DNA from: Gloeocapsopsis sp. IPPAS B-1203
GTDB taxonomy: Bacteria; Cyanobacteriota; Cyanobacteriia; Cyanobacteriales; Chroococcidiopsidaceae
Assembly: GCF_002749975.1 (NCBI RefSeq)
Contig: NZ_PEIG01000015.1
Span: forward strand, 1 to 64,000
Reading direction: 5' to 3'
Length of the DNA: 64,000 bases
The position numbers were made by a program, and so were the translations under genes. Below, one piece after another: positions 44,795 through 53,781 of this stretch (positions are counted from its first letter, which is position 1; each line of letters opens with the position of its first letter). A model generated the notes under the pieces. It saw only the letters and a program-made list of their open reading frames with translations. It did not search any database and was not told where the DNA came from.

Positions 44795-46240
44795 TTACTC
44801 AGCTGTTCCAAAACGTAATGTCATAAAGACAAATCTAGCGATAAAGACTGCTGCGAGAATCCAGGTGGCGACGGTGACTTCGTGGGCTTTACCTTGTAGT
44901 GTCTTAGCAATGGGATAAGTAATGAAACCAACCGATAAGCCTGTTGCGATTGAGTAGGAAAGTGGAATAAAGAAAATTGTTAAAAATGCTGGAATTGCTT
45001 CAGCAGGATCGCCCCAACGAATTTCCAAGACACCTGCCATCATTAAGACACCTGTGATGACTAATGCAGGGGTTGTTGCATACGCAGGAATTGCCTCAAA
45101 TATCGGAACAAGAAAGATTGCCAAAATAAACAAAACACCAGTAATCACCGCAGCAAAACCAGTACGCCCGCCTTCGGAAACACCTGCAGCTGATTCAGCA
45201 TAAGTTGTCACAGTTGATGTACCAACGATCGCCCCAAAAGTAGTTCCAACAGCATCGGCAAATAACGCTTGGTTAACTCGTGGTAGTTGTCCGTCTTCTT
45301 TGATGTATCCTGCTTTCATACTTACGCCAGCAAGCGTACCCACCGTATCAAATAAATCAACAAATAGAAATACGAGAAGAACTGCAACAAAGTCGATAAA
45401 GTTAGCTGCGGTTAACCGTGAAAAACCAAAAAAACTTTGCCCAAATAAATCTGTTGGTGCGGTAGGAAACTGTACAATTCCTGTAGGCCAAGGTGTGTTA
45501 CCTAAAATCCAGCCGAGTAACGCAGTTCCGAGAATTCCCCAAAGTAATGCCCCTTTAACGCGGCGGACTAAAAATGCTGTTGTGATAAAAATACCTGCGA
45601 TCGCCAGAAGTGTATTTGGTTGTTGTAGACTGCCTAATGTTGTTGTCGTCACTTCACTCCCAACAATAATTCCCGCGCCTCCTGTTTCTGGATTACCCGA
45701 AAGTCCAATGTAGGCAATAAATAACCCAATACCTACCGAAGTTGCTGTTTTAAGTGACAGTGGAATCGCATCGATGATTTGACGACGCACGTTTGTCAAG
45801 GTGAGTGCAATAAAAATTAAGCCTTCGACAAATACGGCTGATAGTGCTAAGCGCCAGTCAATATTTAAGGTCAAAACAACCGAGTAAGCAAAAAAGGCAT
45901 TTAAGCCCATTCCTGGGGCTAGTGCAAAAGGATACTTTGCCACAAATGCCATAACTAAGGTAGCAATTGCGGCGGCAATTGCAGTAGCAAAAACTTGTTC
46001 GGCAAATAAATCGCGTGGCTCATTTAAGAAAATTGCATCAGATAAAATTAACGGATTAACGACCAAGATGTATGCCATCGTCATGAAGGTAGTCAACCCT
46101 GCCAAAGTCTCGATGCGAAAGTTGGTTTGGTATTCACCGAATTTAAAGTAACGCGCGATCGTCGCTTGCCAACCTGTATACTGTGGTCCTCCTGGTGAAC
46201 TTGGGTTCTGCGTTTCTAACTGATCGATATCGCTATTCAT
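44795..46240 (-). CDS. NCS2 purine permease (AzgA/adenine-guanine-hypoxanthine type)
   Basis: The 481-residue transporter has about 12-14 hydrophobic helices and AzgA-type motifs: LTTFMTMAYILVVNP near residue 48, YPFALAPGMGLNAFFAYSVV, LFVDLFDTVGTLAGVSMKAG, and GTSTVTTYAESAAGVSEGGR. This subgroup imports adenine, guanine or hypoxanthine with protons. It lies upstream of add and hpt on the same strand, so the three genes form an uptake-and-salvage set, although the 172-bp gap with repeats suggests separate promoters. Confidence 0.93.
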   Translation of the reverse strand: MNSDIDQLETQNPSSPGGPQYTGWQATIARYFKFGEYQTNFRIETLAGLTTFMTMAYILVVNPLILSDAIFLNEPRDLFAEQVFATAIAAAIATLVMAFVAKYPFALAPGMGLNAFFAYSVVLTLNIDWRLALSAVFVEGLIFIALTLTNVRRQIIDAIPLSLKTATSVGIGLFIAYIGLSGNPETGGAGIIVGSEVTTTTLGSLQQPNTLLAIAGIFITTAFLVRRVKGALLWGILGTALLGWILGNTPWPTGIVQFPTAPTDLFGQSFFGFSRLTAANFIDFVAVLLVFLFVDLFDTVGTLAGVSMKAGYIKEDGQLPRVNQALFADAVGTTFGAIVGTSTVTTYAESAAGVSEGGRTGFAAVITGVLFILAIFLVPIFEAIPAYATTPALVITGVLMMAGVLEIRWGDPAEAIPAFLTIFFIPLSYSIATGLSVGFITYPIAKTLQGKAHEVTVATWILAAVFIARFVFMTLRFGTAE

Positions 46241-46732
46241 CTAGCAGTCTCCTTTAAAGTTTTGAATGCGTGAGTTGTGTTAGCGTAGCAGTGCCTTAGC
46301 ACGTTTTGAGTTAACCTCATTCATCACTCGTAATTCAAAATTCATAAGTCATCATTTACAACTTCGCACCGCGCCGCAGTACGCCATCTTTTTTGATCTC
46401 TATTGAGTTACTTTACTTTTATGGCTCTTGGTATTAAAATAAGCACCACAATAAAATTGTACTAAAGCACATTTTTAGATTTATTTAACTAGCTGCATAC
46501 TTTATAGCGATACGGAGTTATTTTTTGTTGATTAAGATACAGATTTTCAGTATGCTGAAGAACAGCTAATGTATGCTGAGGCGACACAAATAAGCATTTA
46601 CAGCAAACAATAAATTAAAAATTGCAAAAACTACGTATACAAGTTATACCAATTAATAATAAAGGAAGTCTGATGTAGTATCACTTCACTAAATGAGAAA
46701 TATAAATAAGTTCTCCTCTGCTTCCTCTGCTT
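46241..46732. other. Intergenic region with dispersed repeat (copy 2 of the CTTA hairpin)
   Basis: At about 46275-46313 TTAGCGTAGCAGTGCCTTAG followed by CACGTTTTGA matches the repeat at 3899-3938. The rest is AT-rich and gene-free. It probably holds the permease promoter. Confidence 0.45.
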
Positions 46733-47341
46733 CTATCTTCCTACAAATACTTGTTCGGCTGTTAACATCAATTCAGGAAATGTAGCAGAAAGAATTCTTT
46801 CTGAACCGCGAAATTGCCAAACTTGGTATTCACCCTCACTTAACTGATAAACAGAAATAGTCGGGAGTTTAGGAGTACCAATATAACGCGAAGCCCCTAA
46901 AGCTAGATAATCTACAATCCAGTATTCAGGGATACCTAGCGCTTCGTAGTCTGCGAGTTTTTTTAAATAATCATCGCGCCAATTAGTGCTGACAATTTCA
47001 ACAACCAGTAATGGTGGCGGTTCCGTGAGGGCGATCGCCGCAGATCTTGTTTTCATTTGCCATTGTTCGGCTGTAACTACACAGACATCAGGAATTCGGG
47101 CAATTTTGCCTTCAACTGGCGGGATTTGAATGGCGATTGTGCCTTGTTTGGATAATGCTAGTGATCGCTGTTTGATATATTCTCTATAAGTGTCATTGAG
47201 ATCCGCAATATCGGCGTGTTGACCAGTAGGTTGCGCCATCGCCACCAGTTCCCCATAGATTAATTCATAGGAAGTATCTGTCCCGTTTTCATATGCTAAA
47301 TATTCTGCAAACGAGAAGTTTCTATGTAAAGCTTGAATCAC
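46733..47341 (-). CDS. Uma2 family endonuclease-like protein (third copy)
   Basis: The protein of about 202 residues has the Uma2 motifs: FSFAEYLAYENGTDTSYELI, ARIPDVCVVT, the core LLVVEIVSTNWRDDYLKKLA, and EYWIVDYLALGASRYIG. GTG 47341 gives the family-like start (V/M-IQALHRNFSFAEYL). The frame remains open to a GTG at 47410, but that codon lies inside a REP-like palindrome, so the longer start is probably an artefact of the repeat. It is divergent from the acetyltransferase gene. Confidence 0.85.
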   Translation of the reverse strand: MIQALHRNFSFAEYLAYENGTDTSYELIYGELVAMAQPTGQHADIADLNDTYREYIKQRSLALSKQGTIAIQIPPVEGKIARIPDVCVVTAEQWQMKTRSAAIALTEPPPLLVVEIVSTNWRDDYLKKLADYEALGIPEYWIVDYLALGASRYIGTPKLPTISVYQLSEGEYQVWQFRGSERILSATFPELMLTAEQVFVGR

Positions 47342-47402
47342 AGTGTTAATATCATTCTTGCTAATAAAACTAACACTTGAAAAAAGCTGATTCGGTTTTT
47401 CT

Positions 47403-47460
47403 GAGTCCACGGAGGTGGACTTAGTTTTTAAGCTGCGACTTTAGTCGCCAAGCGTTTGTC
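47403..47460. repeat. REP-like intergenic repeat, copy D
   Basis: GAGTCCACGGAGGTGGACTT, then TTTTTAAGCTGCGACTTTAG and TCGCC, matches copies A-C. It lies between the third Uma2 gene and the acetyltransferase gene. Confidence 0.6.
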
Positions 47461-47478
47461 AACTTTACGTCTACTTAA

Positions 47479-48012
47479 ATGGGAAGAATCGCCATTGAAA
47501 CCCACCGTTTGATTTTGCGCGAACTCACGCTAGACGACGTGGAAGATTTGGCACAAATCTATGCCGATCCTGTAGTGATGAAATATTACCCTAAACCAAT
47601 CACCAGGGAAGAAACAAAATACCAGATCGCAAGAATGATCAATGGCTATCAGCAAAGAGGTTGGGGTTTGTGGGCGACAATTCACAAAGCTGATAACAAA
47701 TTTATTGGACGCTGCGGGTTAATACCGCAAATTGTAGATGGATGTCCTGAAGTTGAAATTGGCTATATGCTAGCAAAAGAATATTGGGGACAAGGTTTAG
47801 CAACAGAAGCCGCCTGTGCAACTCGCGATTATGGTTTTAAGATTGGGTGCGATTGCGCGAAGCGCAGCGCCATAGGCGATCGCCTCATCTCCCTAATCGC
47901 CCCAGGTAACATTGCATCACAAAAAGTTGCGATAAAAACAGGATTGTACTACGAAAAAGACACTATTTTTCTGCGTAGAACTGTGCAGGTTTATGCGATC
48001 GCCTTAAGTTAG
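47479..48012 (+). CDS. GNAT acetyltransferase with an in-frame repeat insertion
   Basis: The 177-residue RimJ/RimL-type N-acetyltransferase has IETHRLILRELTLDDVEDLA, the acetyl-CoA region EIGYMLAKEYWGQGLATEAA and LISLIAPGNIASQKVAIKTG. Between FKIGCD and RLISLIAPGN there are nine extra residues (CAKRSAIGD) encoded by a 27-bp palindromic element at 47854-47880. Removing it restores the normal GNAT spacing. The reading frame is kept, so the protein may still fold; the insertion is near a surface loop after the CoA-binding helix. Confidence 0.88.
   Translation: MGRIAIETHRLILRELTLDDVEDLAQIYADPVVMKYYPKPITREETKYQIARMINGYQQRGWGLWATIHKADNKFIGRCGLIPQIVDGCPEVEIGYMLAKEYWGQGLATEAACATRDYGFKIGCDCAKRSAIGDRLISLIAPGNIASQKVAIKTGLYYEKDTIFLRRTVQVYAIALS
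47854..47880. repeat. 27-bp palindromic element inserted in a coding region
   Basis: TGCGCGAAGCGCAGCGCCAT followed by AGGCGAT sits between GCGAT and CGCC. The flanks reconstitute a HIP1-like GCGATCGCC site when the element is removed, so it seems to have entered a HIP1 site with a GAT duplication. Confidence 0.65.
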
Positions 48013-48366
48013 TCTGACTCTTTTGAAGAAAATCTAAGCTCAGCTAAATCAACTATATCGATGCAGCATCGTGCAAATGATGTTCGATGTTCCGCAGATT
48101 AGGCAACGTGTAACCAATAATTCCAATTAGGTATTGAGCCAAGATACGTGTAAAAACCTGTAAGATGGTCTGGAAACCGTTGATATACTTAGGTTTCAAA
48201 GATTGCGGATCGCCCATCTTTACTCGCTGAACCAGAAACAAAGTGGATAAAGTTCCAACTCCTCAATCAAATTCGGTACTCTATTCATTACTTTGCCCCT
48301 GAGACACTTTCCGTAACAATACTCCTACTTCACTGTCTTCCTGGTTTGATTGAATCAGAATCGATT
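48013..48366. other. Region left of the IS1-like element
   Basis: No gene is firmly supported. The minus strand has a 62-codon frame (48053-48241), and before it a short separate frame reading MNRVPNLIEELELYPLCFWF. Together they might be a decayed gene, but no family is recognised. Confidence 0.3.
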
Positions 48367-48408
48367 GTCGGCGTTGCATAATGGAGGGAGGAAGTAGGAT
48401 GAGTTCTA

Positions 48409-49122
48409 ATGCAATGTCCAGAATGCCAATCTACTCATGTCCGTAAGAACGGAAAGAGAAGAGGTAAGCAAAATTACATTTGTGTTAGTTGTCGTCGTCA
48501 ATTCATTGATAGCTATAGCGCACCTCAAGGATACAGCAATGACAGCAAGCAGCAATGCTTACGCATGTATGTCAATGGCATGGGTTTTCGAGGTATTGAA
48601 CTTACAGGGGTTCACCATACAACTATCATTTATTGGGTCAAACAAGTTGGAGAACACCTACCTGATGCTGATGCTCCAGAACAAACCCCACAAGTTGGAG
48701 AACTCGATGAACTAGAAACATTTGTTGGCTCTAAAAAAACAAAATTTGGCTGTGGACAGCAGTAGACCACTTTAGAGTAGGCATCTGAGGTTGGGTGTTA
48801 GGTGACCATAGTGCAAAGACATTTGAACCTTTATGGGCAGTGGTTAGAGCATGGCAGTGTTATTTCTATGTCACTGATGGTTGGAGTGTCTATCCACGAT
48901 TTATTCCAGCGGGAGACCAGATTGTGAGCAAAACTTATATGACACGAGTCGTTCGCGCAGCGTCTCCCCAGGGGAGAAGGTGAAAATACGCGATTGCGGC
49001 ACTATCTAGCCCGATTACATCGCAAAACATTGTGCTATTCCAAATCGGAAGAAATGCTGAGACATTCAGTCCGCTTGTTACTTCACTACTTGAGATGTTG
49101 GGATGTCCCGATTCTCGCTTGA
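48409..49122 (+). pseudogene. IS1-family transposase, broken
   Basis: The N-terminal zinc-ribbon and HTH part reads MQCPECQSTHVRKNGKRRGK, then GMGFRGIELTGVHHTTIIYW and GELDELETFVGSKK. At an A7-C run (48733-48740) a -1 shift restores NKIWLWTAVDHF, as in programmed IS1 frameshifting. Then a TGA interrupts GI-GW. The DDE part continues LGDHSAKTFEPLWAVV to TYMTRV, where a 26-bp repeat is inserted. The end EGENTRLRHYLARLHRKTLC is in yet another frame. At least two true lesions make it non-functional. Confidence 0.82.
48952..48977. repeat. 26-bp palindromic repeat inserted in the transposase gene
   Basis: CGTTCGCGCAGCGTCTCCCC followed by AGGGGA separates ACACGAGT from GAAGGTGAAAAT, which encode the contiguous TRV-EGEN of related transposases. 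Its length is not a multiple of three, so it breaks the frame. The GCGCAGCGTCTCCCC core is a known type of cyanobacterial intergenic repeat. Confidence 0.6.
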
Positions 49123-49148
49123 TTCCTCCCACTATTCAGCAACGCCGA

Positions 49149-49475
49149 CTCAAACTGCTTTATCAATGCTTTCTAATCTCTTCTGGTAAAATTCGACGAT
49201 ATCGATAGTATATGATTAATAAACGGGAACGGTTTTACTGAAAGCTCGGTCGCTAGCTAAGTTAGTGAGGTCTTTCCAATGGAAGAAGCAGCGATGCCGA
49301 AGGCGGTTCGCTTTGCGACCATCGCGCTTTCGGCAAGCTAACTGTAACGGCGTTTTGGTGCAGCAGTGTCATTGAAAAACCTTCAAAAAATTCACCCAGA
49401 AACTTAATTTTCTGGAGTTTGGCGAACGATATACTTTAGGGGATGGCTGACGGTCCTTCGTCGGGGGAGAATTCA
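49149..49475. other. Intergenic region with repeat, upstream of the kinase gene
   Basis: At about 49291-49343 GATGCCGAAGGCGGTTCGCT, then GCGACCATCGCGCTTTCGGC, forms a palindromic repeat like that in the helicase gene. GGGGGAG at 49463-49469 is the ribosome-binding site of the kinase. The frame from ATG 49443 has an in-frame TAG just before it, so the kinase cannot extend further. Confidence 0.5.
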
Positions 49476-52175
49476 ATGAAAGCGGCTCAAGCTCTCTCAG
49501 AAATGATCCATCTCGATCGATTAATTGCCACGTTGATGCAGGCAGTGATAGAAGATGCAGGAGCCGAAACAGGCGCTCTGATCCTGAAAGATGATCGACT
49601 CACTGTGGTGGCTCAATGCAGCGGAAGTAGACAGTGTGACCTAGAAAAGCTTGCTGTTGCTGACTGTGCAACGATTCCTGTCTCCGTCATTCACTCGGTA
49701 GAACGCACATCTGAAACTTTGGTGTTTGATGATGCACTCAGCGAATCGTCTTTTTCAACTGATCCTTACATTCAACACCGACAAACGCGATCGCTTCTCT
49801 GTATGCCAATTCTCAAGCAAAATCAGCTGATCGGCATCCTTTATCTAGAGAACAATCTTAGTACCGGAGTGTTTAAGCGCGATCGCTTGCAAGTCCTGAA
49901 ACTGTTGATGGCTCAGGCAGCAATTTCACTAGAAAATGCTCGGTTGTATAAACGGTTAGCAGACTATGCCGAAACACTGGAAAAGAAAGTAGAAGAGCGA
50001 ACTCAAGCCTTGCAGCAGGAGATTGCGGAACGCCAACAAACCGAAGCCGCATTGAGACGCAGTGAAGCAAATTATCGCAACCTGTTACAAACCGCGAACT
50101 CCGTCATCATTCGCTATGATCCGCAAGGACGGATTCGATACATCAATGATTATGGGGTGAAATTCTTGGGCTATGAAGAACATCAGATTTTAGGGCGAAC
50201 CTTATTTGAGACTATCATTCCAGACATCGAAACCTCTGGGCGCGATGTTAAACCATTCATCCACGCTTTACTTCGCAATCCTCAATCGTACCCGCAAACC
50301 GACGGTGAAAACCTGTGTCGAGACGGTCGGCGAGTTTGGGTTGCCTGGTCGAATCAAGCCATCTTCAATGAGCAGGGAGAGTTCGTTGAAATTTTATCGA
50401 TTGGACATGACATCACCCAGTGTAAAGAGGCAGAAGAAGCATTACAGCGCAGTGAAACTAAGTTCCGCAACATCTTTGAAAACTCACAGGTCGGCATCTT
50501 TCGATCGCGCCTCTCGGATGGATTAGCTCTCGATGCTAATCAACGCCTTGCCGATCTATATGGCTTTAATTCACCCGATGAGATGATTGGGATCTTATAT
50601 TCCCCAGACTTTTATGTAAATCTGTGCGATCGCCAACAAGTCGTTGAATTGCTGAAGCGTCATGGCGACCTGCAAAACGTTGAAATTCAGATGCGAAAAC
50701 GAGACGGCACAGCGTTTTGGGGGCTTCACTCTTTTCATCTGAATGCAACCGATGGATATATGGAAGGTGTGACTACAGATATTAGCGATCGCAAACGAGC
50801 AGAAGTCGCTCTACAAACGAGTGAAGAGCGACTACGCTTAGCATTAACCGCTGCAAATCAGGGACTCTACGATATGAATATCAAAACTGAAGAAATCGTG
50901 GTTAACCCAGAATACGCTTTAATGCTAGGCTACGATCCGGCAACATTTCACGAGACCAAATCTAGGTGGATTGAGAGTTTGCATCCTGATGACAGAGAAT
51001 CAATGGTTGCAATTTACAATGGTTTTATTACTGGAGAAGTCCCCAACTATCAAGCAGAGTATCGCCATCGTACCCAGGATGGTCAGTGGAAATGGATTCT
51101 TTCTGTCGGCAAAATTGTTACCTGGAATGAATTTGGTGAACCCATCCGAGCGTTGGGAGTTTATACCGATATCGATGATCGCAAACGGGCAGAAGCAGCA
51201 TTGCAAGCCTCTGAAGCAGAACTGCGATCGCTCTTTTCAGCCATTCCCGATCCGCTGTTTGTCATTACTGCTGAAGGGCAAGTGATCGAAGCGGTCGCTA
51301 TTTCGCCTGCTCAGTTGTATAGACCAATCGAGGAGCAGATTGGTAAAACACTGCATCAACTCTTTGCACAAGAACAAGCCGATGAATTTCTCAATTATGT
51401 TCAACAGGTGCTGAGAACGCAACAAGTGCTCACGGTCGAGTACAGTCTGTGGATCGATGGACGAGAAATCTGGCTTTCGGCTCGCATTGCACCCTTCCGG
51501 CAGGGGCAGGTGGTTTGGCTAGCGCGAGATATTACGGCGCACAAGCAAGCACAAGTCGCCTCAATTCTGGAAGAACGTAATCGCATGGCACGCGAAATTC
51601 ACGATACACTCGCTCAGGCGTTTACAGGCATTCTGGCTCAGGCAGGAGCGGCAAACCAGGTGCTAACGGATGATTTGGAAGCAACCCAGGCACACCTAAC
51701 CCTGATCAAAGAATTGGCACGAACTGGACTCATTGAAGCTAGGCGATCGGTCGTTGCACTCCGTCCTCAGCTTTTGGAGGAAGGCAGCTTACAGAGCGCC
51801 CTACATCGTCTCGTCGCTCAAATCAGAGCTGCTGCAATGGATACCACTTTATATTATGAGATCGAGGGTGCAGTGTATTCTCTGCCCACTGAAGTTGAGA
51901 GTAACCTACTGCGGATGGGGCAGGAAGCATTAACGAATGCGATTAGACACGCCAATGCTGACGAAGTTCGAGTCGAGCTAGTCTACGATCGCGATCGATT
52001 TTGCTTGCGTGTGAAAGACAATGGACAGGGCTTTGGAGTTGGGAGTATTCCATCTTCTGAGGGTTTTGGCTTACTCGGCATGAGCGAACGGGCAGAGCGC
52101 ATCGGCGCACAACTCACGATTCGGAGCCAACCTGGACAAGGAACAGAGATGATTGTCACTGTCAATCGGGAGTAG
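49476..52175 (+). CDS. GAF/multi-PAS sensor histidine kinase (NarL/DegS type)
   Basis: The roughly 899-residue cytoplasmic kinase has an N-terminal GAF domain (about 10-165), a coiled linker, four PAS/PAC modules (about 195-690, including HDITQCKEAEEALQRSE, TDISDRKRAEVALQTSE and TDIDDRKRAEAALQASE), HisKA_3 with His709 in MAREIHDTLAQ, and an HATPase domain with EALTNAIRHANADEV and DNGQGFG. ATG 49476 has GGGGGAG six bases upstream and is preferred to 49443. The N-terminal segment resembles the part that follows Ser/Thr kinase and AAA domains in large multi-sensor proteins, so this gene may be a cut-down relative. The response regulator follows after 7 bp. Confidence 0.92.
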   Translation: MKAAQALSEMIHLDRLIATLMQAVIEDAGAETGALILKDDRLTVVAQCSGSRQCDLEKLAVADCATIPVSVIHSVERTSETLVFDDALSESSFSTDPYIQHRQTRSLLCMPILKQNQLIGILYLENNLSTGVFKRDRLQVLKLLMAQAAISLENARLYKRLADYAETLEKKVEERTQALQQEIAERQQTEAALRRSEANYRNLLQTANSVIIRYDPQGRIRYINDYGVKFLGYEEHQILGRTLFETIIPDIETSGRDVKPFIHALLRNPQSYPQTDGENLCRDGRRVWVAWSNQAIFNEQGEFVEILSIGHDITQCKEAEEALQRSETKFRNIFENSQVGIFRSRLSDGLALDANQRLADLYGFNSPDEMIGILYSPDFYVNLCDRQQVVELLKRHGDLQNVEIQMRKRDGTAFWGLHSFHLNATDGYMEGVTTDISDRKRAEVALQTSEERLRLALTAANQGLYDMNIKTEEIVVNPEYALMLGYDPATFHETKSRWIESLHPDDRESMVAIYNGFITGEVPNYQAEYRHRTQDGQWKWILSVGKIVTWNEFGEPIRALGVYTDIDDRKRAEAALQASEAELRSLFSAIPDPLFVITAEGQVIEAVAISPAQLYRPIEEQIGKTLHQLFAQEQADEFLNYVQQVLRTQQVLTVEYSLWIDGREIWLSARIAPFRQGQVVWLARDITAHKQAQVASILEERNRMAREIHDTLAQAFTGILAQAGAANQVLTDDLEATQAHLTLIKELARTGLIEARRSVVALRPQLLEEGSLQSALHRLVAQIRAAAMDTTLYYEIEGAVYSLPTEVESNLLRMGQEALTNAIRHANADEVRVELVYDRDRFCLRVKDNGQGFGVGSIPSSEGFGLLGMSERAERIGAQLTIRSQPGQGTEMIVTVNRE

Positions 52176-52182
52176 CATCACA

Positions 52183-52806
52183 ATGAGCCAAGCCATTCGG
52201 GTTCTGATTGCAGACGATCATGCCATTTTTCGGCAAGGATTAGCCACGATTATTGACCGTGACTCAGATATGCAGGTGGTTGCCCAAGCTGAAAATGGGG
52301 AACAAGCGATCGCGCTATTTAAGGAAAATCAACCAGATGTCACGCTCATGGATCTGCGAATGCCTGAAGTAGAAGGAGTTGCTGCCATCAGTGCAATTTG
52401 TGCTACTGCTAAATCTGCTCGAATTATTGTACTGACCACGTATGATAGTGACGAAGATATCTATCGAGGATTGCAGGCAGGCGCAAAAGGATATCTATTG
52501 AAAGAAACTGAACCTAACGAGCTTCTGAATGCCATTCGCACCGTTCATCGGGGTCAGAAGTACATTCCGCCCGACGTGGGAGCAAAGTTAGTCCAGCGCC
52601 TCAGCAATCCAGAATTGAGTGAAAGAGAATTGGAGGTACTTCACTCACTAGCACAGGGCATGAGTAATGCCGAGATTGCGGCGGCTTTGAGTATCGGTGA
52701 AGGCACGGTTAAATCTCATATCAATCGGATTTTGAATAAGTTAGATGTCAGCGATCGCACCCAAGCTGTGATTATTGCGGTTAAACGCGGCATTGTTAAT
52801 TTATAG
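52183..52806 (+). CDS. NarL/FixJ family response regulator
   Basis: The 207-residue regulator has a receiver domain with acidic pocket ADDH (Asp11, Asp12), phospho-acceptor Asp57 in LMDLRMP, Thr in VLTTYD and Lys in LLKE. Its C-terminal LuxR-type HTH is LSERELEVLHSLAQGMSNAE followed by GTVKSHINRILNKL. ATG 52183 follows GGGAG by ten bases. It is co-transcribed with the kinase at 49476 and is its cognate partner. Target genes are unknown; the redox/hydrolase cluster downstream is a candidate by position only. Confidence 0.94.
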   Translation: MSQAIRVLIADDHAIFRQGLATIIDRDSDMQVVAQAENGEQAIALFKENQPDVTLMDLRMPEVEGVAAISAICATAKSARIIVLTTYDSDEDIYRGLQAGAKGYLLKETEPNELLNAIRTVHRGQKYIPPDVGAKLVQRLSNPELSERELEVLHSLAQGMSNAEIAAALSIGEGTVKSHINRILNKLDVSDRTQAVIIAVKRGIVNL

Positions 52807-53027
52807 GGTGTACTTTCGATCGAATTGAGATTCTAACTTGAGTTACAACCAGCCTTATACTTTGCGATGGCATGGTTACTCTATCAATTTGTACTGTAAA
52901 AAATTTAACTCGCTATAGACGACGGCTTAAAAGCGATCGCCTATATTGAGTTTATACAAATAGAGATGCAGTCAATGGATTGAGCAAGTGAATTGCAAGG
53001 TTCCATGTTTGATGCAGATGTATAAAA

Positions 53028-53585
53028 ATGAACGACGATCGTAGCCACAGTCCCTTACTTGTCCTACCTTCAACCCAAGATTGGATGCAAGGTGTGCTGA
53101 GTGCCAAGGTCGTACTGGTGATGTATGGAGACTATCAATGTCCTAAAAGTGCGGGCGTTTACAAGCTGATTAAAGGGATCAAACGAGAGCTTAGTGGTTC
53201 TTTTGGAGAGGGTTATTTATGCTTTATCTTCCGTCATTTTCCGCAAATACAGATTTATCCTCATGCTCAACGGGCAGCCCAAGCCGCTGAAGCCGCCGCT
53301 GTCCAGGGACAGTTTTGGTCGATGCACGACACTTTATTTATCCATCAACAACAGTTAGAGAACGGTTATCTTGTCGAGTACGCCAACAATTTAGGGCTTG
53401 ATATCCCTCAATTTCTCAAAGAGTTGTCTAAACAAGTGCATGTCGATCGCATCAATGAAGATATCGAAAGTGGATGCAAGAGTGGAATAACCGCTGCTCC
53501 AGTCCTATTTATTAATAACATTCGATATACCGGATGCTGGAGAATAACAGAGTTGATAGCAGCCATTGTTGCTGCAAGTCACTAA
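53028..53585 (+). CDS. DsbA-family thioredoxin-fold protein with CPxS motif
   Basis: The 185-residue protein has the DsbA/thioredoxin_4 fold: VVLVMYGDYQCPKSAGVYKL, then FRHFPQIQIYPHAQRAAQAA, QFWSMHDTLF and the cis-Pro segment GITAAPVLFINNIRYTG. The usual CxxC is CPKS, so the resolving cysteine is replaced by serine. It could act as a thiol isomerase, peroxidase-like or binding protein, but not as a standard oxidase. No signal peptide is present, so it is cytoplasmic. It lies alone between the regulator and the SDR cluster. Confidence 0.85.
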   Translation: MNDDRSHSPLLVLPSTQDWMQGVLSAKVVLVMYGDYQCPKSAGVYKLIKGIKRELSGSFGEGYLCFIFRHFPQIQIYPHAQRAAQAAEAAAVQGQFWSMHDTLFIHQQQLENGYLVEYANNLGLDIPQFLKELSKQVHVDRINEDIESGCKSGITAAPVLFINNIRYTGCWRITELIAAIVAASH

Positions 53586-53655
53586 GCTCTTTTCATAACT
53601 CATCAACGTTAGTAATAGACGAAAGCAGTTTTGTTATTTCATTGAGGGTAGTTCT

Positions 53656-53781
53656 ATGACGCATTTACTAGTACAAAGCAGAAATGATTCTCTTCGCGAC
53701 TCCTCGGTGAATCATACCCTGATTGCGATCGCACAAGAGGTAGCTGAGTTGCTGAAAACTTGTTTATCCAGTACAAGCTGA
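53656..53781 (+). CDS. Possible 41-residue protein
   Basis: ATG 53656 with GAGGG 8 bases upstream opens MTHLLVQSRNDSLRDSSVNH followed by TLIAIAQEVAELLKTCLSS. It ends TGA at 53779-53781. No family is recognised. It may be a small gene or the remaining N-terminus of a deleted one. The following 276 bases up to the SDR gene hold no other gene. Confidence 0.3.
   Translation: MTHLLVQSRNDSLRDSSVNHTLIAIAQEVAELLKTCLSSTS

Larger units (their letters stand above)
48367..49148 (+). mobile_element. IS1-family insertion sequence, inactivated
   Basis: About 782 bp is bounded by imperfect terminal inverted repeats: TCGGCGTTGCATAATGGAGG at the left, and at the right the reverse complement TCGGCGTTGCTGAATAGTGG. 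Length agrees with IS1 (about 768 bp) plus a 26-bp inserted repeat. No target duplication is evident. It carries a broken transposase. It marks the border before the kinase and accessory redox cluster. Confidence 0.8.

Noticed and set aside
48053-48241. 62-codon minus-strand frame
   Set aside because: There is no ribosome-binding site or recognisable family. It may be part of a decayed gene but cannot be supported as coding.
49873-52165. Several antisense frames of 60-110 codons in the kinase gene
   Set aside because: These are shadows of a strongly supported coding region with clear PAS, HisKA_3 and ATPase motifs.
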